NCBI GenBank assembly: GCA_947492525.1
Contig: CANLNQ010000013.1
Coordinates: 143,314-207,313, forward strand
Origin: an uncultured Granulosicoccus sp.
Lineage (GTDB): Bacteria > Pseudomonadota > Gammaproteobacteria > Granulosicoccales > Granulosicoccaceae
Length of the DNA: 64,000 bases
Direction: 5' to 3'
The position numbers were made by a program, and so were the translations under genes. The stretch's first letter is position 1, and each line of letters begins with the position of its first letter. Positions 1 through 7,546 of the stretch are shown here, one piece after another. The notes under the pieces are model-generated. The model saw only the letters and a program-made list of their open reading frames with translations. It had not been told where the DNA came from and did no database searches.

Positions 1-134
1 TCTTCACAGAAATCGCATTCATCGGGAATCGACACCAACCACTCGAGAAAGCCCAGACGCCCCAGCACGACAGCCTCTTCACGGCTTTCCAGTGGTTCAA
101 TGAGTCTGAGAATGATCTGATCCAGTACCTGCAT
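1..134 (-). CDS. partial gene of unknown function under cobalamin riboswitch
   Basis: Only the first 44 codons are present; the rest lies beyond the left edge. The ATG at 134 is preceded by a strong ribosome binding site (GGAGGG, 4 nt before the ATG). The visible peptide begins MQVLDQIILRLIEPL and reaches a CxxC (CDFC) at about residues 40-43, which could bind a metal, but too little is visible to name a family. The only functional hint is its leader: a cobalamin riboswitch lies about 115 nt upstream on the same strand, so the gene or operon is probably linked to vitamin B12 or cobalt uptake, synthesis or a B12-independent bypass enzyme. Confidence 0.7.
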   Translation of the reverse strand, partial: MQVLDQIILRLIEPLESREEAVVLGRLGFLEWLVSIPDECDFCE

Positions 135-176
135 GGCGCCCTCCGCGCTCGTTGGCGAAGCGATCGGCAGGTGGTG

Positions 177-212
177 TCAGGATGTGTCGGTGTCATTGCC
201 GACGAGCATCAT
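177..212 (-). CDS. 11-codon leader ORF between riboswitch and gene
   Basis: ATG-ATG starting at 212 follows a textbook Shine-Dalgarno (CAGGAG, 5 nt spacing), reads 11 codons (MMLVGNDTDTS) and stops at TGA. It is in the same frame as the gene starting at 134. It may be a leader peptide translated under riboswitch control and coupled to the main gene, or the true N-terminus interrupted by a nonsense codon. The ribosome binding site is what supports it; translation itself is inference. Confidence 0.4.
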   Translation of the reverse strand: MMLVGNDTDTS

Positions 213-249
213 GCAGCTCCTGACCGAGGCACCCCGCCCGGGTTGAGTT

Positions 250-454
250 GACAGGTGATGGCAGGTCTCCTGACTCGTGGTTCAACGCCTACCGACCCTT
301 CCCGGGTACCTACCCAGTGGGATTGTTCGGATCGACTCACCACTTACAGTTGCGGGGGCAGTCATGGAATTGGCCATTCACCTGCAAGGCAGCTGGCCGC
401 ACCGTGTTCCCTTTTCATCCCGAGCCGAACAGGCTGCGAGAACCATCACTTCCT
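250..454 (-). promoter_or_regulatory. cobalamin (adenosylcobalamin-type) riboswitch
   Basis: On the minus strand the conserved cobalamin aptamer blocks occur in order: the GGGAACACGGTG block (400-411), the GACTGCCCCCGCAACTGTAA core block (344-363) and the B12 box AGTCAGGAGACCTGCC (260-275). A closing P1 helix can form between about 443-451 and 252-260 (AAGTGATGG with CCATCACCT). All are hallmarks of the B12 riboswitch class. It precedes the gene starting at 134 and most likely represses it when cobalamin is abundant. A strong ribosome binding site 30-40 nt past the B12 box suggests translational control. Confidence 0.95.
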
Positions 455-504
455 GCAGATACGACAGCCAATGCCGAACCTGCAGCGCCATTATTGAAAG
501 TGCG

Positions 505-1587
505 TCACTGACTGTCAAGTCTCTGGGCGGCGGCAAGGTCGTAATCGGCAATCCGGCGACGCCTTTGCTCACGAGGCAGGTCGCCAGTGTCGCGTGCCAG
601 CTCGAAGAACGCAGCCATGTCCTGCCCTGCTTCATCGAACATGGCCTGGAAGGCCGGCACATCGCGCCGGTAGGTGGAGACGGCCACCAGTCGGGCGTTG
701 TTCAGTTCGCGCCGGAACCAGTTGTCGTAACCGGCATAGCCACCCCATTGCTGCTTCAGCGATTCATAGGCCTTGCGCATGTTGTCGAAGACGGCCTCCT
801 TCTCCGCACGCATGGCGGTATCCGGCAGGTCCTTCGCGTAGAGCTCGGCCAGCTCGTCGCGGGTCTGCTTGAGCAGCGCAAGGAACTCGAGCACCCGTTG
901 CTGTGATGCGTTGTAGGCCTCGACACGTTCGCTTTCGCCGTGCTCGGCCAGCCACTGCCTTACCCCCTCCTGCTCGACAAACGTGGCGAAGGCCTCGTTG
1001 AAGTTGCTGTCATCCTTGACGTAGAGCACCTGATGCGCCAGCTCGTGAAACAGGGTGCCGACGAAACGCACGGTACCGCCGCGCAACATCGTATCCAGAA
1101 CCGGGTCATCGAACCAGCCCAGAGTCGAATAGGCCGAAGCGCCACCCACCGACACATCGTAATTCTCGGCAGCCAGCTGTTCGGCGTAGGCCTGCGCATC
1201 GGCCTTGTCGAAATACCCCCGGTAACCGACGCAGCCAGCCACCGGAAAGCACCAGGTCTTGGCATTGAGCGAGAATTCTTCGGCCGCCACGACGTTCCAG
1301 GTAACGGCATCAAGGCCCGTCGCCACATAACTGCCATAGCTGTCGTTATCGGGCAGCTGCAGTCGCTCGACGGCAAACTGTCGCGCATCGACCAGCGTAC
1401 GCAACTTGCCGCGCAGCTCTTCCGGTGTTGACTCATCCGCCAGCAACTTGTCGATTGGCTCTCTTGCCAGCATCAGCCGGATGTGACCACCGACGGCCTG
1501 TGAGTAGTAGCCCACATTGCTGCAGGCACTCGACACGACAGCACTAGTCAGCAGCAGACAGGCAAGGACCAGACGATTGATTCGCAT
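505..1587 (-). CDS. predicted lipoprotein aminopeptidase (COG4324 type)
   Basis: A 360-residue protein with an N-terminal lipoprotein signal (hydrophobic stretch ending SSAC near residue 22), so probably anchored in the outer or inner membrane facing the periplasm. A zinc-metallopeptidase motif HELAHQ lies near residue 181, followed about 20 residues later by NEAFATFVEQEG, which supplies the third ligand glutamate. This arrangement and the overall length match the putative aminopeptidase family PF10023/COG4324, whose substrates are not well established. It is divergent from cca, with an 80 bp gap. Its 3' end lies 50 bp from the start of the riboswitch RNA, which is transcribed in the same direction. 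Confidence 0.85.
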   Translation of the reverse strand: MRINRLVLACLLLTSAVVSSACSNVGYYSQAVGGHIRLMLAREPIDKLLADESTPEELRGKLRTLVDARQFAVERLQLPDNDSYGSYVATGLDAVTWNVVAAEEFSLNAKTWCFPVAGCVGYRGYFDKADAQAYAEQLAAENYDVSVGGASAYSTLGWFDDPVLDTMLRGGTVRFVGTLFHELAHQVLYVKDDSNFNEAFATFVEQEGVRQWLAEHGESERVEAYNASQQRVLEFLALLKQTRDELAELYAKDLPDTAMRAEKEAVFDNMRKAYESLKQQWGGYAGYDNWFRRELNNARLVAVSTYRRDVPAFQAMFDEAGQDMAAFFELARDTGDLPREQRRRRIADYDLAAAQRLDSQ

Positions 1588-1666
1588 CGACGAGAAGTCA
1601 GGCAGCTTTCGGAGTTCGGCGGCAGTGTAACATTCAGATCATGCTCGCAAATTGCAACACCTCTTC

Positions 1667-2911
1667 ATGAAACACTATCTGGTTGGTGGCGCTGTGCGCG
1701 ATCGCCTGCTCGGCCTGCCTGTCGTTGATCGCGACTGGGTGGTCGTGGGCAGTACCCCCGCCGACATGCTGCAGGCAGGATTCAGGTCGGTGGGCAAGGA
1801 CTTCCCGGTATTCCTGCACCCGGACAGTCACGAGGAATATGCACTGGCACGCGTGGAGCGCAAGACAGGACCGGGCTATCACGGCTTCGAATTCACCACC
1901 GATTCGAGCGTGACGCTCGAAGAGGATCTGAGCCGCCGCGATCTCACCATCAATGCCATTGCACAGCGAGACGACGGTGAGCTGGTCGACCCCTACAACG
2001 GGAAAGAGGACATCGAGAACAGAGTGCTCAGACACGTCTCCGACGCCTTTGTCGAGGACCCTGTACGCATACTGCGAGTGGCACGCTTCATGGCCCGTTT
2101 CCGCCATCTGGGCTTCACCATCGCCGAAGAAACGCTCGAGCTGATGCGCAGTATGGTTCGCGATGGCGAAACCGACAACCTGGTTGCCGAGCGCGTCTGG
2201 CAGGAAATGAGCGGCGCCCTGAAGGCGCGTTCACCCGATGCCTTTTTCAGTGCGCTGCGCGATTGCCATGCCCTGGTGGTCGTGTTGCCGGAAGTGGACG
2301 CCCTGTTCGGTGTACCACAGCCCGCCAGGTGGCATCCGGAGATCGACAGCGGCATCCACACCTTGATGGTCCTGCAGCAGGCCTCGCTTGCCAGCGGAGA
2401 GCTGGATGTGCGCTTCGCCGCTGTGTGTCACGATCTGGGCAAGGCCACCACACCGGCAGAGATTCTGCCCTCCCACCACGGGCACGAAAAACGCGGTGCA
2501 GCACTGAGCGAAGGTCTGTGCGAACGCCTGCGAGTGCCCCGCAAGACCCGGGATCTGGCCGTGCTGACCGCCCGCTGGCACACGCATTCTCATCGTTCGC
2601 GCGAGCTCACCCCGAGCAAACTCGCCACCTTTCTACAGGCGATGGATGTGGTGCGCAAACCGGAACGTTTCGAGCAGTACCTGCTGGTGTGTGAAGCCGA
2701 TGCCCGAGGCCGCCTTGGTCACGACGGTACGGACTACCCGCAGGCGGCCTTTCTGCGCGGCGTGGCAGAGGTCTTCAGGCAAGTCGACAGCGCCGCCATC
2801 GCCCGGGCAACACCGGACAAGACGACCATCCCCGAACGCATCAGAGAGGCCAGAGTCCTGGCCATCGGTGACTACCTGAACCGCGGCTCAGGTGCCGGAG
2901 CGCGCGACTGA
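1667..2911 (+). CDS. cca: multifunctional CCA tRNA nucleotidyltransferase
   Basis: This enzyme adds or repairs the 3' CCA of tRNAs in the cytoplasm. The 414-residue product closely follows the gammaproteobacterial Cca pattern: GGAVRD at residues 7-12, catalytic DRD at 21-23, RRDLTINAIA near 90, and a C-terminal HD domain with CHDLGKA near residue 255, typical of versions that also have phosphatase/phosphodiesterase activity. The ATG at 1667 (MKHYLVGG) matches the family start; a TTG 15 nt upstream is less likely. The 3' end overlaps the convergent VanZ-like gene by 24 bp. Confidence 0.97.
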   Translation: MKHYLVGGAVRDRLLGLPVVDRDWVVVGSTPADMLQAGFRSVGKDFPVFLHPDSHEEYALARVERKTGPGYHGFEFTTDSSVTLEEDLSRRDLTINAIAQRDDGELVDPYNGKEDIENRVLRHVSDAFVEDPVRILRVARFMARFRHLGFTIAEETLELMRSMVRDGETDNLVAERVWQEMSGALKARSPDAFFSALRDCHALVVVLPEVDALFGVPQPARWHPEIDSGIHTLMVLQQASLASGELDVRFAAVCHDLGKATTPAEILPSHHGHEKRGAALSEGLCERLRVPRKTRDLAVLTARWHTHSHRSRELTPSKLATFLQAMDVVRKPERFEQYLLVCEADARGRLGHDGTDYPQAAFLRGVAEVFRQVDSAAIARATPDKTTIPERIREARVLAIGDYLNRGSGAGARD

Positions 2912-3328
2912 GCGGACGAACAGACCTTCAAAGCGCGCCAGCAGGGTCCCGATCCAGGTATAGGCCAGCGCCCAGGCGAGCAGCACCCCGGAGGTGTTGG
3001 CCACCATGTCCAGGACATCGAACTGACGCGTGGTCGTCATGCCCTGCGCATACTCGATGCCCACGCCCATGAGAACCAGACCGGCCGCCAGCAACAGGCG
3101 AGTCAGGTCATGTCGATAGATCTGCGAGAACCATCCCATCAGCCCTGCATAGGCCAGGGTATGCAACACCTTGTCCTTGAGCATGAACACCTTCAATGGC
3201 GCCGGAATCGTGATGATCGAGGAGATGGCGACAAGCAGGATGAGCAGAATGCCCACCGCTATCCACAGTCGGCGGAAGCGCAGATGCGTGACGCTCAACA
3301 TGGCTCGGGGCGTGAAATCGAACTTCAT
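2888..3328 (-). CDS. VanZ-like family membrane protein
   Basis: A 146-residue protein with about four transmembrane segments and the VanZ-family signature around DKVLHTLAYAGLMGW, GIEYAQ and RQFDVLDMVANTSG. Members are small inner-membrane proteins; VanZ itself contributes to teicoplanin resistance, but most bacterial homologues have no assigned role. The gene is convergent with cca and overlaps its end. A basic cytoplasmic N-terminus (FTPRAMLSVTHLRFRR) precedes the first membrane helix. Confidence 0.8.
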   Translation of the reverse strand: MKFDFTPRAMLSVTHLRFRRLWIAVGILLILLVAISSIITIPAPLKVFMLKDKVLHTLAYAGLMGWFSQIYRHDLTRLLLAAGLVLMGVGIEYAQGMTTTRQFDVLDMVANTSGVLLAWALAYTWIGTLLARFEGLFVRSVARSGT

Positions 3329-3419
3329 GTGGCAGTGCCTATCCTCGTCGCTGCTGTGACCATCGGGTTCCCGGGCATGAACGGTACGACTGCGTCACAT
3401 GCACGCAGCTGCTGCCTGC

Positions 3420-3752
3420 TCATAGTTTGACGGTGATGAACACCGACAGCGTCATCAGGACCGCCAGGACGATATGCCCGACACTGGAGACAATCAGAGG
3501 ATGCCACCAACTACCGCCCCGCCAGCGAACATAAGCGATAACCAGGCCACCGAAGGCAAACATCGATAGCGCCACCCAGACACTGACAGTGGGCGCTTCC
3601 ACCGCCCAGTTCAAGCGGTCGCGGCCATCGATGACCCAACCGGCCATCGCATAGACCACGAAGAAACAGCTCATGACCAGCGGCACCATCAGCAGGGAGA
3701 ACTGCATCACGGGGCCGACGATGGTTGAATTTCCGAGAAAATTTCTTGTCAT
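3420..3752 (-). CDS. small integral membrane protein, unknown function
   Basis: A 110-residue protein with three hydrophobic stretches (about residues 16-40, 55-75 and 85-108), probably inner-membrane. I do not recognise the family. It lies 91 bp upstream of the VanZ-like gene on the same strand and may share its transcript. No strong Shine-Dalgarno is seen before the ATG at 3752; an internal ATG at 3707 is an alternative start. Confidence 0.6.
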   Translation of the reverse strand: MTRNFLGNSTIVGPVMQFSLLMVPLVMSCFFVVYAMAGWVIDGRDRLNWAVEAPTVSVWVALSMFAFGGLVIAYVRWRGGSWWHPLIVSSVGHIVLAVLMTLSVFITVKL

Positions 3753-3886
3753 GATGGTGATGGTATTCGTATCTGCAGACTACTGCTGAGTTTCGCGTGA
3801 GAACTCTACAATAATCGGGCTTCCATGGGCGGTACGGTTATGCGGTAATGTTCAGACCAGTGAAACCCCGGAACATTCAGGAAAAC

Positions 3887-4264
3887 ATGATGAGAATTGC
3901 GAAAACGCCTGCCCTGCTGGCATTGAGCCTGGCCACCCTGATGGGAACGGCGAGTGCTGGCGAAGCCGATATCGTCGATGGCAAAGTGACCGCTCTCGGG
4001 GAAAATCGCTACCGCATCGATGCAACGGTTCTGCATGCCGATGAAGGTTGGGACCACTATGCGGATCGTTGGGATGTGCTGGCCGCTGATGGACGCGTAC
4101 TGGGTAGTCGTGAACTGGCACACCCGCACGAAAACGAACAACCGTTTACACGCTCCCTGACCCTGACATTGCCCGAAGGTATCAGTGTCATCAGGCTTCA
4201 GGCCCACGACTCCGTGCACGGCCTGGGCGGCAAGACGCTGGAACTGACCATCCCCTCATCCTGA
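3887..4264 (+). CDS. secreted periplasmic protein, unknown function
   Basis: Product of about 125 residues with a signal peptide (MMRIAKTPALLALSLATLMG, probable cleavage after TASA near residue 24) and a compact beta-rich mature domain ending in the ELTIPSS tail. The mature part contains the patterns DGWDHYADRWDV-like and HPHENEQPF, both rich in His/Asp/Glu, so metal binding is possible but unproven. The ATG pair at 3887/3890 follows CAGGA. The family is not recognised. A GC-rich palindrome follows the stop codon. Confidence 0.7.
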   Translation: MMRIAKTPALLALSLATLMGTASAGEADIVDGKVTALGENRYRIDATVLHADEGWDHYADRWDVLAADGRVLGSRELAHPHENEQPFTRSLTLTLPEGISVIRLQAHDSVHGLGGKTLELTIPSS

Positions 4265-4271
4265 GTTCGAC

Positions 4272-4322
4272 GGGCGGGGCCCCCGCCCCGCAGATCCCCC
4301 GCAGATCCCCCGCAGATCCCCG
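4272..4322. repeat. GC palindrome plus three 11-bp tandem repeats
   Basis: Immediately after the stop at 4264 a palindrome GGGCGGGG-C-CCCCGCCC (4272-4288) runs into three 11-bp copies of GCAGATCCCCC (4290-4322, last copy ending in G). The palindrome could terminate transcription between the two converging genes, but it has no T-tract, so this is uncertain. Confidence 0.5.
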
Positions 4323-4429
4323 GCAGAGACGTGACCGGAGTCGGTAACCCTGAAGCCCCACGTGTGCCCCCACCCGAATTACGGGTATCGGTGCACACGC
4401 CGACCCATCAAATCAGATGGGTGAATGCC

Positions 4430-5227
4430 TTACAGGAACACCCACAGCAACAGGACACCAAGCAACAGCCGGTAGATGACAAATGGCGTCATGCCGATGC
4501 GGTTGATGAAAGCCAGAAAGTAGTGGATGCAGACGAAGGCGCTGATGGCCGCGATCACTGTTCCCAGAAAGAGTGCCAGCCAGTCGACCGGGACGGTTGA
4601 TTCGACCAGGTCCTTGGTCACGCTCAGACCCGAGAGCACGATGATGGGAATGGACAACAGAAAGGAGTAACGGGCGGCCGCTTCGCGCGTCAGGCCCAGC
4701 AACAGACCGGCCGTGATGGTAATACCCGAACGCGAGGTACCCGGAATCAGCGCCATGGCCTGCGCCCCACCGATCACCAGAAAATCCTGCCATCCCAGTG
4801 TGTACTCATCGCGCGCCAGTTTGCTGCGCTTGTCTGCCAGCCAGAGCAACAGGCCGAAGATGATGGTCGTCGCGGCAATAACCAGCGGAGACCGCAGATA
4901 CACCTCGATGTAGTCCTTGAACGCCAGACCCACCAGACCGGCAGGGATGGTTCCCAGAATCACACCCCAGGCCAGACGAGCTTCAGGCGTCATCTGGCGG
5001 CGAGTCATGGACTCGATCCAGGCCAGAAAGAGGCTGACGATGTCATGGCGAAAGTAGGTCACCACGGCAATCAAGGTGCCCAGATGCACGGCGACATCGA
5101 AGGCCAGCCCCTGATCCGGCCAACCCAGCAGGCTTGGCACCAGAATCAGATGCGCCGAACTGGACACCGGCAGAAATTCGGTCAGACCCTGTACCAGTGC
5201 CAACCAGATGATGTGCATTAATTCCAT
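4430..5227 (-). CDS. uppP: undecaprenyl-diphosphatase
   Basis: The product (about 265 residues, multiple membrane helices) dephosphorylates undecaprenyl pyrophosphate in the inner membrane, recycling the lipid carrier for peptidoglycan and other envelope polymers. The two family motifs are clear: [15 protein letters not shown] near residues 11-25 and [13 protein letters not shown] in the second half, which supply the catalytic Glu, Ser and Arg. The ATG at 5227 (MELMHIIW) matches the usual N-terminus; an upstream in-frame ATG at 5251 would add eight residues. Monocistronic, downstream of the folB-MidA pair. Confidence 0.95.
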   Translation of the reverse strand: MELMHIIWLALVQGLTEFLPVSSSAHLILVPSLLGWPDQGLAFDVAVHLGTLIAVVTYFRHDIVSLFLAWIESMTRRQMTPEARLAWGVILGTIPAGLVGLAFKDYIEVYLRSPLVIAATTIIFGLLLWLADKRSKLARDEYTLGWQDFLVIGGAQAMALIPGTSRSGITITAGLLLGLTREAAARYSFLLSIPIIVLSGLSVTKDLVESTVPVDWLALFLGTVIAAISAFVCIHYFLAFINRIGMTPFVIYRLLLGVLLLWVFL

Positions 5228-5299
5228 AGAAGAGACGTACCTTGATGCCATGCGACACTGCAGAAGGTGCGCATGGGTGACTGCTGAACGAGGTGGAAA

Positions 5300-6457
5300 C
5301 TAGAGCCGGTAGGACAGATCCTGCGAGCTGAATCCCTGAAGGCGCAGATCATAGCCTCTACCCAGCGCCATTACCTGAAACCGTTCGCCCATTTCGCCAG
5401 GAAGGGTCAGCGTCTTGACAGCGCGTGCCAGGGCAATGCGCTGCATTTCACTGCGGCTTAGGGCAATTTCCTGCTCGGCCAGCGCCAGCAGGCGATTGTC
5501 CAGAAGAAAGGCTGATTGGGACGCATAGCCCAGCAGATCAAGCTCCTGGCCGACGGCCGCCTCTGCCACGGCGGTGAAATCCACGTGCGCGGTGATGTCC
5601 TGCAAGCCGGGCCAGACAAAGGGATCGTCATGAGTCCTGTGCCTGTAATAACAAGCCAGTGTGCCCGTTTGCCGCTCCGGCAGATAGTACTCACGACGCG
5701 GATAGCCATAATCGATCAGCAGCACCACCCCCCGCGTCAGGGTCCGGGCCAGTGATGTCAGCCATGGCTTGAGCAACAGGCAGACTTCTGACTCGTAGCC
5801 GTCGGGCAAGGGTTCGGCCAGATCGTCCTCGATGGCACTGACGGCGGCCTGCAAGGCAGCCGGGGCCGGCCGGCCTGTCACGGCCAGCTCCTGATCGACA
5901 CAGAGCTGTATCACACCCTCGCCGTCCTTGCGAAAGCGCTCCACCGGCAGGGCGTCCATGACCTCATTGGCCACGATAGCCCCGGTAAAGGTCTCCGGCA
6001 GAGTATCGATCCAGTGGATTCTGCGATAGAGCGAGGCCTCAAGCGTTTCTCGAAGCAGTTTCTGCTGCCGGTCGGCCAGTTCGGCGCTGGGTTCCAGAAT
6101 CGTGTAACTCAGCGTGTCGATGTCGGACAGCGCCTGCATGATGCTGAGTGCCAGCTTGCCGCTGCCGGCACCGAATTCGAGTATTCCACCGCCCGTGTTC
6201 GCCAGAACTGCGCGCAACTCATTGGCCAGTGCGGCGCCAAACAACGGTGACACCTCGGGGGCGGTGATGAAATCACCGGCATCGCCGAACTTTGCAGCGC
6301 CGGCCATGTAGTAGCCCAGCCCCGGCTCATACAGCACCTGCTCCATGTACTCGGCGAAGGAGAGCACTCCTGCCTGGCCGATTCGTTCGGTCAGGACCTG
6401 TTGCAGTCGCTCACTGTGCGCCAGCGCTATGGCGTCCGGCTGCGGCAATTCAGTCAT
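5300..6457 (-). CDS. MidA/NDUFAF7-like SAM-dependent methyltransferase
   Basis: A 385-residue class-I methyltransferase of the COG1565/PF02636 family. The diagnostic N-terminal pattern LSFAEYMEQVLYEPGLGYYM, then FGDAGDFITAPEVSPLFG and the SAM-binding LEFGAGSGKLA are all present, as is the later LLIDYGYPRREYY. The eukaryotic member MidA/NDUFAF7 methylates an arginine of a complex I subunit; bacterial substrates are not firmly known. The ATG at 6457 overlaps the folB stop by 8 bp, so the two genes are translationally coupled. Confidence 0.88.
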   Translation of the reverse strand: MTELPQPDAIALAHSERLQQVLTERIGQAGVLSFAEYMEQVLYEPGLGYYMAGAAKFGDAGDFITAPEVSPLFGAALANELRAVLANTGGGILEFGAGSGKLALSIMQALSDIDTLSYTILEPSAELADRQQKLLRETLEASLYRRIHWIDTLPETFTGAIVANEVMDALPVERFRKDGEGVIQLCVDQELAVTGRPAPAALQAAVSAIEDDLAEPLPDGYESEVCLLLKPWLTSLARTLTRGVVLLIDYGYPRREYYLPERQTGTLACYYRHRTHDDPFVWPGLQDITAHVDFTAVAEAAVGQELDLLGYASQSAFLLDNRLLALAEQEIALSRSEMQRIALARAVKTLTLPGEMGERFQVMALGRGYDLRLQGFSSQDLSYRL

Positions 6458-6812
6458 CGGGACGCTCTCCCCGCTCGATGATGACGCCCACGTCGGTATC
6501 GCCGGCCAGGGCATCCGGCTTGTGCAGGGTCAATCTGACCCACTGCACCCCGAAATCCTCTCGAACGATCCGGGTAACGCTCTCGGCCAGGGTTTCTATC
6601 AGCTGGAACTCGCTGTTTTCAATGAAATTCACCAGTTCATCAGACAGTGTCTTGTAGTTCAGCGTCGATTCCACGTCTTCGGCCCGGGCCGCGCGCGCAA
6701 CGTCAGCGGACATCTCCAGATCGATCACCACCCGTTGACGACGCTTACGTTCCCAGTCATAGATGCCGATAATGGTGTCAATCTGCAGATTCCTGATGAA
6801 TATGCGGTCCAT
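6450..6812 (-). CDS. folB: dihydroneopterin aldolase
   Basis: The product (about 120 residues) converts 7,8-dihydroneopterin to 6-hydroxymethyl-dihydropterin and glycolaldehyde in folate synthesis. It aligns end to end with bacterial FolB: MDRIFIRNLQIDTIIGIYDWE at the start, the YKTL active-site region near residue 53, and the terminal KPDALAGDTDVGVIIERG block. The ATG at 6812 fits the family; an ATG four codons upstream is possible. It heads the operon with the MidA-like methyltransferase. Confidence 0.95.
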   Translation of the reverse strand: MDRIFIRNLQIDTIIGIYDWERKRRQRVVIDLEMSADVARAARAEDVESTLNYKTLSDELVNFIENSEFQLIETLAESVTRIVREDFGVQWVRLTLHKPDALAGDTDVGVIIERGERPDD

Positions 6813-6858
6813 TTTACGTTTCATTTCCGTTAATGTGAAAATAGTAGGCCTCGCCCCC

Positions 6859-6887
6859 TTGAGAACTGGCCAGGTATTCGCTACACT
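6859..6887 (+). promoter_or_regulatory. sigma70-type promoter of rpmB-rpmG
   Basis: A -35 box TTGAGA (6859-6864) and a -10 box TACACT (6882-6887) are separated by exactly 17 bp and lie 45 bp upstream of the rpmB ATG. Confidence 0.7.
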
Positions 6888-6931
6888 TCGCAGGCTAAGC
6901 GCAGTACAATCCTTATTCGGAGTAGTTTCGC

Positions 6932-7168
6932 ATGTCCAGAGTCTGCCAGGTCACCGGCAAGAGCCCAATGTCAGGTAATAACGTGTCGCACGCCAAGAAC
7001 CGGCGCAAGCGTCGTTTCCTGCCCAATCTGCACACCCATCGTTTCTGGGTCGCTGCTGAAAAGCGGTTTGTATCCCTGCGAGTGTCTTCCAGCGGCATGC
7101 GCGTTATCGACAAGCGCGGTATCGACTCGGTTCTGCAGGAACTGCGTTCACGCGGCGAGAAAGTATAA
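6932..7168 (+). CDS. rpmB: 50S ribosomal protein L28
   Basis: A 78-residue basic protein with the L28 signature ([21 protein letters not shown], then [12 protein letters not shown] and [17 protein letters not shown]). It is part of the large ribosomal subunit. A GGAG lies upstream of the ATG. The gene is followed after 57 bp by rpmG, the usual two-gene operon, and both end at one terminator. Confidence 0.97.
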   Translation: MSRVCQVTGKSPMSGNNVSHAKNRRKRRFLPNLHTHRFWVAAEKRFVSLRVSSSGMRVIDKRGIDSVLQELRSRGEKV

Positions 7169-7225
7169 GCCACCGTCCTTTTTTGCTCTGCGCCTTTGCA
7201 AACGAGCCCCAACCGAATCTGAATC

Positions 7226-7381
7226 ATGCGAGACAAGATCAAGATGGTGTCCTCAGCGGGCACTGGACATTTCTACACCACGTCCAAGAACAAGCGAACC
7301 ATGACGGGCAAGCTGGAATTGAAGAAATTCGATCCGGTTGTTCGCAAGCACGTCATGTACAAGGAAGCGAAGATCAAGTAA
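7226..7381 (+). CDS. rpmG: 50S ribosomal protein L33
   Basis: A 51-codon gene: [19 protein letters not shown], then [21 protein letters not shown]. This is a complete L33 of the zinc-free (C-minus) type, since none of the four zinc-ribbon cysteines is present. It is co-transcribed with rpmB and ends 26 bp before an intrinsic terminator. Confidence 0.97.
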   Translation: MRDKIKMVSSAGTGHFYTTSKNKRTMTGKLELKKFDPVVRKHVMYKEAKIK

Positions 7382-7406
7382 TTCCCGATCCTTCCGGATG
7401 TATTCG

Positions 7407-7435
7407 AAAAAGCCCGGCAAGACCCGGGCTTTTTT
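7407..7435 (+). terminator. rho-independent terminator of rpmB-rpmG
   Basis: A stem AAGCCCGG / CCGGGCTT with a short loop is followed by a run of six T residues. Confidence 0.9.
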
Positions 7436-7439
7436 GTGC

Positions 7440-7483
7440 CTGATGAACAGTGATACCCGGCTCTGATGAAACAGTGATACCCG
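7440..7483. repeat. two imperfect 20-bp direct repeats
   Basis: CTGATGAACAGTGATACCCG (7440-7459) recurs at 7463-7483 with one extra A. The pair sits between the rpmG terminator and the end of the desaturase gene. No function is evident. Confidence 0.5.
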
Positions 7484-7546
7484 CGGGCGAGTACCGCTGC
7501 CCGCAACCTGCGCCAGGCAGATGAGCCCGGCGCAAGCTGACAGCCA

